64,000 bases of DNA, from contig NZ_JAVIWI010000001.1 of the NCBI RefSeq assembly GCF_034314085.1, forward strand, positions 2,914,001 to 2,978,000, read 5' to 3'. Of this stretch, positions 19,886-27,675 are shown one piece after another (the first letter of the stretch is position 1; every line of letters starts with the position of its first letter). Made by a program: the position numbers and the translations under genes. The DNA comes from Undibacterium sp. 5I1. Its GTDB lineage: Bacteria; Pseudomonadota; Gammaproteobacteria; Burkholderiales; Burkholderiaceae_D. The notes below the pieces were generated by a model. The model was not told the origin of the DNA. It ran no database searches and saw only the letters and a list, made by a program, of their open reading frames with translations.

Positions 19886-20047
19886 AGCTGTTTTACACCT
19901 TACAACCAAGGAAAATAATCACCCCATTATACGGCAGGCTAAGTTGAGAGTTGATTGACGCAACGAAAGCCAAACCGCCGAAGACAGGCAATGTTTTTCA
20001 TAAAAAGCTTGCGTAATGCCAGACAGGTCACTATAATTCTTCGTCTT

Positions 20048-20123
20048 GGCCTGGTAGCTCAGTCGGTAGAGCAGAGGATTGAAAATCCTTGTGTCGGTGG
20101 TTCGATTCCGCCCCGGGCCACCA
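20048..20123 (+). tRNA. tRNA-Phe (GAA)
   Basis: A 76-nt cloverleaf with encoded CCA. The acceptor GGCCTGG pairs with CCGGGCC, and the anticodon arm is GAGGATTGAAAATCCTT with anticodon GAA. The T loop is GGTTCGATTCC. Its 3' end is the integration site of the following genomic island and remains intact. Confidence 0.96.
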
Positions 20124-20126
20124 AGA
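20107..20126 (+). repeat. attL, left attachment site of the genomic island
   Basis: TCCGCCCCGGGCCACCAAGA covers the last 17 bases of tRNA-Phe plus 3 beyond. An exact 20-bp copy is at 43328-43347. It sits 89 bases before the integrase start. Confidence 0.9.
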
Positions 20127-20170
20127 TTATAAGTTGTTGATCTGATTGAGGTTTTTGACCTTTAAAATAT

Positions 20171-20196
20171 CAGGTGTTCCAAACAGGTGTTCCACC
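20171..20196 (+). promoter_or_regulatory. Candidate integrase arm-type sites, left end
   Basis: Two tandem copies of CAGGTGTTCCA (20171-20181 and 20184-20194) lie between attL and the integrase. The same motif recurs in both orientations next to attR at 43241-43316. Placement at both ends suggests recombinase or excisionase binding; this is an inference. Confidence 0.5.
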
Positions 20197-20215
20197 TCAC
20201 ATTGAGGTGATACCA

Positions 20216-21829
20216 ATGAAATTAGCTTCACACCTACGCCGTTCTCGACACGGCGTTTTTTATTTCCGAATCGTTTTTCCACAAATTCTCGCTGCCATTC
20301 TTGGTCAGCCAGAACTCAATCGTTCCCTGCTTACCCGTTGTCCCAAAACTGCAAGGCTTACGGGCTACCAACTTTCTGGCACAATGTTGCCATTGATTAC
20401 CAGATTGGCGCGACTTATGACGATTGATCCCGATAGCCTCGATCCAAACAGCATTAAAAAACTAATCGTTGAAGGACTTACCATTGGAAAAGATGGCAGT
20501 ATTTCTGCTGCCCGTATTCAAACAAACGATAATCCACAGATCGCCCAAGAAGAACTGAAAAATTTCGCTCTCTTCTTGCATGCCAGTCGTGGTGAGCAAC
20601 CAGCTTCGCCGCCAACTGAAGCACTAAAAATAGAAGCGCAGAAATTAAAAGCAGAAATTACTCAATTTGCGCCAGCACTTCCAACCAAACCAAGCACGTT
20701 GAAAGATGCCTTTGATTCCTATTTGCTGTCCAAAAAAGGCATTGCTGCTGCCACCAAAAAATCCTATACCGAAAGTCTAGAATTATTTGGCATTCTGATG
20801 GGTGGTAATCATCGGATGGTGCATGAACTCACTCGCCGTGAATGTATGGACTTCAATGAGGCGCTATCACATATTCCACTGCATGCAAAAAAACGCAATA
20901 TTAAAATTGGCACGGCATCTGAAATACTACTCAACCCACCTACCGTTCTTGATGAAAATGGCAACGCCACTGCTCCTGATACTATTTCAGCCAGAACATG
21001 CAATGACCACTTAACCAATGTATCTGGATTTTTTTCATGGGCAATTAAAGCGGGACGTTGTTTTGAGCCAAATCCATTTGAAGATTCAGTCCGTCACTCT
21101 GATGGCGAAATTGATGGTGGTGCAGAAGCGTTCCAGCAAGAAGAACTGATTAAGATTTTTGACAGTGCGAACTTCATGAAGGCGAAACGACCACATCAGT
21201 TTTGGGGACCTTTACTGCTCTTATTTACGGGTGCTCGCGCAAACGAAATTGCCTGCCTTGATTTGGATGACATCATCATTGAAAACGGTATTCGCTGCAT
21301 TTCCATTAAACACCGCCCCAAAAAGAAGCCCGATACGATTGAGCACAGGATAGAAACAAAGCGACTCAAAAATGCGCAATCAAAAAGAACCATACCGCTG
21401 CACCCAAGATTATGGGAAATTGGTTTTGATGATTATCTGGCAGATATAAAATCACTGGGTGCGACTCGACTTTTCCCGAACCTGCCTATGGATTCCAGAG
21501 AAAAGCGAGAACGTAATTTATCTAGGGACGTGAATAATTATCTTGAAAAAATTGGTGTACATGTTCCACGCACTAAAGTCCTGCATAGCTTCCGTGACAC
21601 GGTAGCCGACGCACTTGGCACAAGTGATCTTGACGCTGTTCGTGCCGACCAATGGACAGGACATGCGCCTGTCGGCATTAAGGCAAAACATTATCGTAGT
21701 AAGGCATCAGCCGATGTCCAGGCAAGGGATGCATTCACAGCATTGAATTTTCCATTCATCCGTTTTGATACGTTGAAATATCAAAAAGGCTGGTGGAATG
21801 AATGGCTGGTAAAAAATATGGTTCCTTAG
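20216..21829 (+). CDS. int: Tyrosine recombinase (island integrase)
   Basis: A 537 aa phage-type integrase adjacent to attL. The N-terminus LASHLRRSRHGVFYFRIVFP resembles the DUF6538-type start of large island integrases. An SAM-like core-binding region spans about residues 165-290. The catalytic domain shows TGARANEIACLDLDDI (Arg I), the beta-strand Lys region before KNAQSKRTIPLH, HSFRDTVADAL (His-x-x-Arg), WTGHAP (His/Trp) and KHYRS (Tyr nucleophile). The ATG at 20216 has GAGGTGAT about 6 bases upstream and is preferred over the GTG at 20174. It would integrate and excise the island at tRNA-Phe. Confidence 0.92.
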   Translation: MKLASHLRRSRHGVFYFRIVFPQILAAILGQPELNRSLLTRCPKTARLTGYQLSGTMLPLITRLARLMTIDPDSLDPNSIKKLIVEGLTIGKDGSISAARIQTNDNPQIAQEELKNFALFLHASRGEQPASPPTEALKIEAQKLKAEITQFAPALPTKPSTLKDAFDSYLLSKKGIAAATKKSYTESLELFGILMGGNHRMVHELTRRECMDFNEALSHIPLHAKKRNIKIGTASEILLNPPTVLDENGNATAPDTISARTCNDHLTNVSGFFSWAIKAGRCFEPNPFEDSVRHSDGEIDGGAEAFQQEELIKIFDSANFMKAKRPHQFWGPLLLLFTGARANEIACLDLDDIIIENGIRCISIKHRPKKKPDTIEHRIETKRLKNAQSKRTIPLHPRLWEIGFDDYLADIKSLGATRLFPNLPMDSREKRERNLSRDVNNYLEKIGVHVPRTKVLHSFRDTVADALGTSDLDAVRADQWTGHAPVGIKAKHYRSKASADVQARDAFTALNFPFIRFDTLKYQKGWWNEWLVKNMVP

Positions 21830-21911
21830 AACGATATATCTGTCGCCAAAGAACACTAATGCCATTACATTGTTGCTTACCGCTTTGACGGTAAGCACAT
21901 TTGAACTCACT

Positions 21912-23090
21912 ATGACGCCACTCGAATTTTTACTCAAGCTCAAGCAATTATCGCCAGATACTCAGCTCAGTATGGCTCACCTGGGCGCAACTTTCGAGAT
22001 GTTATCCCCAGTAGTGATACGGAAATCTTCTCCAAATTCCTCAACTTCACTATCTGCACGACTAACAAACGAAACAGCATTGGCAGATTGGTTAAGCGAA
22101 CCAGTGGCAACGATTAAACAGTGGCGAATTCAAGGCTCACACCCTACTTCCATAAAATATCATTTGGGTACTGTGTCCGAATGGATTATTGCCCATATCG
22201 TGCCTATGTTTTCTGCACCTGTCATGGCTGAGAAAAATTCTGATGTTCAATTTGACGACATTTCCGAAATATGGAAAATGCAAATTCCAGTCATGAAGGT
22301 GGACGATCAATTAGTTGGTTTTTTCAGATCAGTTGCTGAAGAATGTGTGCCATCAGATTATGTCTTGATTGATATGCCCACTTTGTCATTTCTCCCTTCG
22401 GAAATGACAACAGAAGCGATTTCAACGATCAATGAATCACTTATGGCACATGCCAAGTTTAGCGTTGTGGTTGCTAAGTCCATTCCCGAAGCAAGAGCAA
22501 TTTATGAAAAATGGAAAGAAATTGCAACGCCAGAAGTACGGCTGCAATTTTTTAGGTCAGCACTTTTGCATAATGAAGAATTAGCCAAAGAAATCGCTGA
22601 TGAACTAGACGCTGAACTGATTCGTAAGGGTTTCAATATCACCCAATGGTTTTGGCAGCAGATCGTAGAAAATGAATTTTGTTCACTCAAGGAAAATGCT
22701 CTGATTTATGCATTTTTACTTGCTGATGAATTTGGGGTTAATTTAAATCAGGCAACTCATATTCTTGACGATCACGGGCAAGAAATTTTTAATGGAAACA
22801 TCTCCCATTTACTGGCGGATACCCAAGGTGATATTTTTCACCTTCGCCCACTCGATTATTGCGCTGCAAGCTACGATAGGTTGCTGAATTGCGCACTTGA
22901 TCTCGGATTTCAAATTGACAAACCAAATAATCAGGGATTATCTGCGCTTGGTATTGCGCTTGCTGTTGAAGAAAAATACGGTGAGGGAAAAAGCATTTTC
23001 AATAATTTCGTCAGAAAATATAAGCTCAATTCACGACTAAATACAAACAGTGTAGCGAAGAAATTCGTGTCAAGAAAGCCGACATTTTAA
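21912..23090 (+). CDS. Uncharacterised island protein following the integrase
   Basis: A 392 aa protein I do not recognise. Residues about 55-100 (LADWLSEPVATIKQWRIQGS, then GTVSEWIIAHI) resemble the helix-turn-helix of excisionase-like or MerR-like adaptors. The middle is acidic and helical. The C-terminus (CALDLGFQIDKPNNQGLSAL, then GIALAVEE) looks like a single ankyrin-like repeat. The start MTPLEFLLKL at 21912 is chosen; the longer frame to 21870 adds a poor leader. It lies just after the integrase on the same strand and is bounded downstream by a strong hairpin. An accessory role in island recombination or maintenance is possible but unproven. Confidence 0.6.
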   Translation: MTPLEFLLKLKQLSPDTQLSMAHLGATFEMLSPVVIRKSSPNSSTSLSARLTNETALADWLSEPVATIKQWRIQGSHPTSIKYHLGTVSEWIIAHIVPMFSAPVMAEKNSDVQFDDISEIWKMQIPVMKVDDQLVGFFRSVAEECVPSDYVLIDMPTLSFLPSEMTTEAISTINESLMAHAKFSVVVAKSIPEARAIYEKWKEIATPEVRLQFFRSALLHNEELAKEIADELDAELIRKGFNITQWFWQQIVENEFCSLKENALIYAFLLADEFGVNLNQATHILDDHGQEIFNGNISHLLADTQGDIFHLRPLDYCAASYDRLLNCALDLGFQIDKPNNQGLSALGIALAVEEKYGEGKSIFNNFVRKYKLNSRLNTNSVAKKFVSRKPTF

Positions 23091-23127
23091 TTTCACTCCC
23101 GTTATTTTTTGTTCTAAAAGGTTCAGC

Positions 23128-23164
23128 AACCGCTTGGACTGGATGGGCAGTCCAAGCGGTTTTG
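23128..23164. terminator. Bidirectional intrinsic terminator
   Basis: A perfect 13-bp stem, AACCGCTTGGACT and AGTCCAAGCGGTT, with loop GGATGGGC followed by TTTGG. It separates the convergent 21912-23090 and ardA-like genes. Confidence 0.8.
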
Positions 23165-23165
23165 G

Positions 23166-23672
23166 CTATATACCCGAAGCATTCGTGCATGTCCAGGTTG
23201 TGCCGTTAAAATCAAATTCGTATAAATCTCCACCCATTTCACAATCCCGCGCATACTTTTCATAATCAATATAAGCACGCACTGATTCCGGTACGTCGTT
23301 TAAGTAGAATTCATCAAACAGATTTTCTGCTACGTCCTTCAAATTCCCCTCAGATAAATTCACGTCTTCCAGTTTATCCAAAGCATTTTCCAAGTTATAG
23401 CTTGAAACACTGCGCAAGTAATACAAGGCTGTTTTTTCATGTTCAACTAAATCTGCAATAGTTTCAAACCATAGGTTTAAATTGGCTTGATTGATACCAC
23501 ACGCTGAAAATAACTCGCAGTCGTCACCATCTATGAATTGAATTTCAAACTCCTCTACAGGGTTGCCAAAAGTGTCCAGCAGGCTTTCTGATTTCTCGGT
23601 GTATGCCTCCAAGGTATCAAAGTAAAAACCGACTGCATCCAAGCTATAAGGCTGTGCGAAAAATGTGCTCAT
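23166..23672 (-). CDS. ArdA-like antirestriction protein
   Basis: A 168 aa very acidic protein. ArdA proteins mimic bent B-form DNA and inhibit type I restriction enzymes during entry of mobile DNA. The C-terminal part (DEFYLNDVPESVRAYIDYEKYA, then a hydrophilic end DLYEFDFNGTTWT) matches the conserved ArdA segment ending in IDYE-x-YARD. The N-terminal half is more divergent. It would also restrain the island's own HsdRMS during establishment. Assignment rests mainly on the C-terminal motif and composition. Confidence 0.7.
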   Translation of the reverse strand: MSTFFAQPYSLDAVGFYFDTLEAYTEKSESLLDTFGNPVEEFEIQFIDGDDCELFSACGINQANLNLWFETIADLVEHEKTALYYLRSVSSYNLENALDKLEDVNLSEGNLKDVAENLFDEFYLNDVPESVRAYIDYEKYARDCEMGGDLYEFDFNGTTWTCTNASGI

Positions 23673-24293
23673 GGTGTTCTCTGCTTTCGTATCGTTTTTA
23701 GGCTGGTTGAGCCTGAAGTTGATTGAAGACTTGCTCTGTTTTTGCAGACTTCACAACTCGTTTATCTGCATCATTTTTGAGTCGTTTCGCCTAAGCCACG
23801 AATGGCATGGCTGGACAAGAAGCAATGCAAGCAATTTGTCAAAATCGCAGTCGCAACGAAGAGAGAACCGATTGCAGAAAATCCCGAAGGGGAATGTTTG
23901 TTTTGATTCGCAGACGTGCAAATCTTGGCATTTTTAGCGAGACGGGGAAAAGGTGTTGCAGATAGATTGACTTGCAAAAACAGAGATGCCGTGGAATTGC
24001 CTTGGGGGTGCTGCTGTTGTAGATTTTATTGCAGAGATTTAAGAATTAACTTGGACAGCATGGACGAGCTGGACAATTGCTTAGGTTTGTACTTCTATCA
24101 AAAAGAGCAGAACCTTGAAAGCCATATATCTCCATGGTTTTTATATAAAAACAGGTTCTGCTCAAACATTCTTCAGTACAGAACTGCGCAACCAACTTTA
24201 CTGGAAAACTGCGCGTGTAAGCTCATTAGGTAGCCTTGCAAGCCCTGCCAAGAACTCTCCTTAAAGAATTTCTAGTTGCTTAGTTCGTTTGAT
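23673..24293. other. Non-coding stretch with inverted repeats
   Basis: No convincing gene; the short ORFs here lack start signals and family features. It contains a perfect 11-bp inverted repeat GAGCAGAACCT (24105-24115) and AGGTTCTGCTC (24153-24163). It also has a longer-range pair, CTCTGTTTTTGCAG near 23735 and CTTGCAAAAACAGAG near 23972, and a CATGGAC-type island motif at 24059-24076. A small RNA or control region is possible. Confidence 0.4.
24059..24076 (+). repeat. Island boundary motif copy 1
   Basis: CATGGACGAGCTGGACAA, one of four related 18-bp motifs (also 37323, 39152 and 42603 on the opposite strand). This copy lies between ardA and the defence cargo. Confidence 0.55.
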
Positions 24294-25991
24294 TTAAAAT
24301 TTGAAAAATTTATCACTTTCTGAAAGTTCCAGAACTACAGAACTTTTTAGAAAATCTTTAAATCTTTCATCAGAAATCTTGTCACTCAACAATGCAACTA
24401 TATATTGCCCATTAATTTGATTCGCTTGTTGAAAAATGTCAAAAACCTGATTGACGTCAACATCTTCAATACTGTCATGAACAACAAATGTTGGTCGTTT
24501 TAATTTACTTTCATTAACAAAGGAAATATACGCTAAATCAAATGCACTCAATTCACCCTTTTTCTTACCGCCTGTAGAATTTGGTGTTATACACGCTATT
24601 TCATATCGACATTTTTCAATCTCTGTATCAAACCTAAGATCAAATATATAGCGTTCATCATAAAAATATTTACTTAACTCACCAAAATAGACATTAAATT
24701 TTTCAACATTGCCGTCTAATTCGTCAGTACTATTTGAAATTTCTTTTATGATTTTTGCTCTAGAATTGCGCAATGATTCAATTTCAGATTTAGTGTTTTC
24801 AATTTTATCCAGTAATGCTGTGACACTTCCAATTTGTCGTCTAATGTTTGATAAATCATTGTAAATCTGACCTATAGACTTTAATGTGTCGGGTTCTTTT
24901 ATATTTTTAAAAATGCTCGCTTCATCTTCGTGAAGATCATCAATTTGTTTTTTAAGCCCTAACGAAATCTCCTTACTTTTTTCAATATCCTTATTAATTA
25001 AATTGATTTTATTTGATACCACTGCGTTATGAAAAATCAACAAATCTTCATAGGATTTTTTGAGATTCCCGCTTATTGCAATTCCTGCTTCTTCGTAAAT
25101 TTCAGAAAGTTCACGACCATCAACTTTAGCCGTATTACTTTTGAGGTTTGAAATTGACCTATTTAAATAGTCAATACGAGACATGACTTTCGAGTATTCA
25201 ATTGTTATATCTGAAATTTTACTTTGAGTAGTAACCAAAATTTTGACACTTGATTCTTGGCTGTCTTTAAAATTAAATTCGCTAATTTTTTTCTCAAAAA
25301 TATTTTCTTCCGCTTTTAACGGCTTAATCATTCGTTGCAACGCGCTTTCATGATAAGGATCTCTATATGCTGCTAAATGCTTGGTTTTTGTTGCGATGTT
25401 ATTTGTCAATATTGCTTTATTACGTAACAAATCCAAACCATTAAATCCAAATAAAAAGAGATACAACTGATCATAAACGTCTGGTTTAGATGAGCCATGC
25501 AAAAATCTTGTGGTGTTCTGCATTTTTTCATTTGTATTTCTAATAAATTTATGAGAAACGACGCGTAATGATGGTTTTTCAGAATTTAGGCCAAAAATTT
25601 GAGAAGAAACTAAATCTGTATATGATTTTTTATCGGTCAGATTGCTATTTATATAGTAATCAAATGTTTTTGAATCGGTAGATAGATTTCTTCCGATTAA
25701 ATAATGTCGATTATCGTATCCAGTAAAACTTAGCTCTACGATAATTTTATTAGTATTAATAAATTCAAAAACTTCGGGAATATTTTTTTTAAACTCGGCT
25801 TCTATATAAATATCTTTCCCGTCAGAAAGGAAAATGTAATCCAGTAATCTTGACGGAGTAGACTTTCCTACACTGTTGCCCGTTTTTTCTAAGCCGGAAG
25901 TGGAATTGATTATTAAGTTCAAACCAAGTTTGAATTCAACTTGACGCAATATTTCTGAATTTTTATATACAGTTAACTTATGCAGAAACAT
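24294..25991 (-). CDS. DUF2326 SMC/RecN-like ATPase, ABC-three-component system ATPase
   Basis: A 565 aa ABC-type ATPase. The N-terminus MFLHKLTVYKN leads to Walker A TGNSVGKST (residues 37-45) followed by RLLDYIFL. Residues about 215-440 form a predicted long coiled coil (KISDITIEYSKVMSRIDYL, KSKEISLGLKKQIDDL). The C-terminal head has GKKKGELSAFDLAYISF, an ABC-signature-like segment, and Walker B-like PTFVVHDSIEDVD near residue 500. This layout matches DUF2326, known as the ATPase of ABC-three-component conflict systems. The ATG at 25991 overlaps the middle-component stop (ATGTTTCTGCATAA), so translation is coupled; the alternative ATG is at 26012. It is AT-rich compared with the flanking chromosome, consistent with transfer. 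Confidence 0.85.
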   Translation of the reverse strand: MFLHKLTVYKNSEILRQVEFKLGLNLIINSTSGLEKTGNSVGKSTPSRLLDYIFLSDGKDIYIEAEFKKNIPEVFEFINTNKIIVELSFTGYDNRHYLIGRNLSTDSKTFDYYINSNLTDKKSYTDLVSSQIFGLNSEKPSLRVVSHKFIRNTNEKMQNTTRFLHGSSKPDVYDQLYLFLFGFNGLDLLRNKAILTNNIATKTKHLAAYRDPYHESALQRMIKPLKAEENIFEKKISEFNFKDSQESSVKILVTTQSKISDITIEYSKVMSRIDYLNRSISNLKSNTAKVDGRELSEIYEEAGIAISGNLKKSYEDLLIFHNAVVSNKINLINKDIEKSKEISLGLKKQIDDLHEDEASIFKNIKEPDTLKSIGQIYNDLSNIRRQIGSVTALLDKIENTKSEIESLRNSRAKIIKEISNSTDELDGNVEKFNVYFGELSKYFYDERYIFDLRFDTEIEKCRYEIACITPNSTGGKKKGELSAFDLAYISFVNESKLKRPTFVVHDSIEDVDVNQVFDIFQQANQINGQYIVALLSDKISDERFKDFLKSSVVLELSESDKFFKF

Positions 25992-26211
25992 ATTCAATTT
26001 TGCCTTCTTCATTTAAGTTAATTGCACCTGCAATAAAAAGCCAATCCAGCGTATACACAAAAACTTCATAGGATGCATTAAACTCAGTTTTTATATTTTC
26101 ATACAGCCATTCAATATCAATCGCGGTGTAATTACTACTAGCCATACAATTTAAGATCGCAGCGCCAATGTTTATTGGGTTCAGTTTAGGATCAGAATCA
26201 ATTGTGATCAT
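25978..26211 (-). CDS. ABC-three-component middle component, MC6-like
   Basis: A 77 aa protein from the ATG at 26211 (MITIDSDPKLNPINIGAAIL). It is predicted to be a small winged-helix-like adaptor. The pattern IGAAILNCMASSNYTAIDIE followed by the C-terminal VYTLDWLFIAGAINLNEEGKI is what I associate with ABC-3C middle components, small proteins always encoded directly before the DUF2326 ATPase. The start overlaps the stop of the upstream 182-aa gene (ATGATCACAATTGA), and its own stop overlaps the ATPase start. The chain of overlaps implies fixed stoichiometry. An alternative ATG at 26256 would lengthen the overlap. Confidence 0.7.
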   Translation of the reverse strand: MITIDSDPKLNPINIGAAILNCMASSNYTAIDIEWLYENIKTEFNASYEVFVYTLDWLFIAGAINLNEEGKIEYVSA

Positions 26212-26746
26212 TTGGGTTTTCCAAAACGATGCATTCAATAATTGAGTAACTAACAATCAACGCGATACCATGATCAATGTCTTCTACGAAATATCCATCC
26301 TTTAAATTATTTGATGCAGTAACGAATTTTTTTGCCAATGCAATAACCTCTTTAATAACATTATCTGAGTTGATTTTTAATTTATTCAGATCGAATGGTT
26401 TTGTTCCAATAGAGTACTTAGCTAGTGCTTCCAGATAAAAATGCTTCATCTGTCGCTTCAATTTTGTGCTGCCATTGAGAATTATTTGATTTAGTGAGGT
26501 CATTGAGCCATCTACCAACAATGAATTCGAAATATATTCGTCGACTACCCAACGATAGAAGATTAAATCATTAAATTTGATTTTATTTTCAATTTCAGCT
26601 GGAATTCGAGCCAAATTCATTGGCTCATGTTCGCCAGAAGCAATGATTTCAATAAGTACCCCAAGGATTGTTGCGCGGGGAATAGACGCCTCGTTAAGGA
26701 TATTTATTGCACCAGAATTGTGGTTAAAATTGATATCTTGAGACAT
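26198..26746 (-). CDS. 182-aa helical protein of the ABC-three-component-like operon
   Basis: No known family recognised. After a short polar leader (SQDINFNHNSGAINI) the protein is mostly alpha-helical without obvious catalytic motifs. By position it should be the effector-linked C-terminal-domain component that ABC-3C systems couple to the ATPase. The leader motif N-x-G-x-I-x-I is also found at the end of the adjacent 90-aa membrane protein. This suggests the two were once, or act as, parts of one protein. The ATG lies 3 bases after that gene's stop, and its 3' end overlaps the middle component. Confidence 0.6.
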   Translation of the reverse strand: MSQDINFNHNSGAINILNEASIPRATILGVLIEIIASGEHEPMNLARIPAEIENKIKFNDLIFYRWVVDEYISNSLLVDGSMTSLNQIILNGSTKLKRQMKHFYLEALAKYSIGTKPFDLNKLKINSDNVIKEVIALAKKFVTASNNLKDGYFVEDIDHGIALIVSYSIIECIVLENPNDHN

Positions 26747-26749
26747 TTC

Positions 26750-27022
26750 TTAGCCTCGATTATCAATATTGATACTGCCCTTGTTCTCTTGAAAATATTG
26801 CGATTTTGGACCTTGCTGGACGTGATTTTGATTTACTGTCTCAGAAAGATTATTCGAATTTTGTAAGGAATTATCGATCTGCACTTTTAATTTTTGTAAA
26901 TCAGTAAGTGCTCTGGATTTACCGATTGATTGCCAAATCGCAATAAATCCAGAAATCACTGTCAGTATATAACCCAGCAAAGATACTAGAGGGTCTGCAA
27001 GGAATGCCGTTATCTCAGCCAT
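26750..27022 (-). CDS. Short membrane protein, possible effector of the ABC-three-component-like operon
   Basis: A 90 aa protein with one or two hydrophobic segments (VSLLGYILTVISGFIAIW), a charged helical part (KSRALTDLQKLKVQIDNSL) and an Asn/Gln-rich tail ending NKGSINIDNRG. No enzymatic motif is present. A membrane-anchored or membrane-disrupting effector would fit abortive-infection systems, but this is inference. A 13-bp palindrome TGTCATATTGACA sits at 27059-27071 upstream. It is the first gene of the four-gene minus-strand operon. Confidence 0.6.
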   Translation of the reverse strand: MAEITAFLADPLVSLLGYILTVISGFIAIWQSIGKSRALTDLQKLKVQIDNSLQNSNNLSETVNQNHVQQGPKSQYFQENKGSINIDNRG

Positions 27023-27058
27023 AAAAAACCTTATTCAAAAATAAATGATTTGCAACAG

Positions 27059-27071
27059 TGTCATATTGACA
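27059..27071. promoter_or_regulatory. Candidate operator upstream of the ABC-three-component-like operon
   Basis: The 13-bp palindrome TGTCATATTGACA lies 37 bases upstream of the membrane-protein start. A related GTCATATT or GACATATT half occurs twice near the start of the XRE gene. A TATAAT hexamer (minus strand, 27084-27089) lies just upstream. Confidence 0.45.
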
Positions 27072-27095
27072 AATATTCGCGCAATTATACTAAAT

Positions 27096-27506
27096 TTAAC
27101 GCTGCAAAATATCGCCAAGGAATTTCTCCACGACTTTTCTATCCTTGGCATTCAGCTTACCCATAGCCAATGCAACCTTCCCGAATAAATCCAGCAAGAT
27201 AGTTTGCTGGCCTTCGCTCAAATCCTCCATGCGATTCATTAGTGCCAATGCTTGGTCACTCACATCAGGTGTGCTGATTTTGAGTAAGTCGCTAATCTCA
27301 CAATCCAGTAACTTGGCTATCTGAGCTAAGCGTGCCAATGTCGGCGCGATATGGCCAGTTTCAATCCTACTGACTGTTTCTTTTTCAATGTCCATGCGCT
27401 CGGCTAATTGTGCCTGAGTCAATCCCTTGGCTTTCCTGCGAATCGCAATAATCCCACCGACTTCACGAGCCAATTGCTTTTCTGGACTAATTTCTTCTTG
27501 TTGCAT
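27096..27506 (-). CDS. XRE-family transcriptional regulator
   Basis: A 136 aa protein from MQQEEISPEK. The N-terminal helix-turn-helix spans about residues 15-70 (IIAIRRKAKGLTQAQLAERM followed by DIEKETVSRIETG). The C-terminal helical tail (EGQQTILLDLFGKVALAMG) is probably for dimerisation. It sits between the ABC-three-component-like operon and the divergent gene at 27676. Shared GTCATATT-like sites on both sides suggest it controls itself, the defence operon and perhaps the zinc-ribbon gene. The longer frame to 27521 adds five residues and is less likely. Confidence 0.85.
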   Translation of the reverse strand: MQQEEISPEKQLAREVGGIIAIRRKAKGLTQAQLAERMDIEKETVSRIETGHIAPTLARLAQIAKLLDCEISDLLKISTPDVSDQALALMNRMEDLSEGQQTILLDLFGKVALAMGKLNAKDRKVVEKFLGDILQR

Positions 27507-27515
27507 GACACACCC

Positions 27516-27595
27516 CGTCATATTAGATCTTGAACTGTGATCTTTTTACGTCAACCTTGGAATGACTCAATGCGTTAATGTAAAATGACATATTA
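27516..27595. promoter_or_regulatory. Candidate XRE operator sites
   Basis: CGTCATATTAGA at 27516-27527 and TGACATATTAAA at 27586-27597 are direct repeats between the XRE gene and the rightward gene at 27676. They match the palindrome at 27059. Confidence 0.4.
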
Positions 27596-27675
27596 AATCA
27601 TTATTTGTTGATTTTATAGGTCTATTCAATTAATGGTTGCACGTTACCTATCTCGACAAATAGAAAGAAAAAGCT

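Noticed and set aside
23665..24233. Short ORFs between the ArdA-like and DUF2326 genes
   Set aside because: No ribosome binding sites, atypical composition and overlapping inverted repeats; treated as non-coding.
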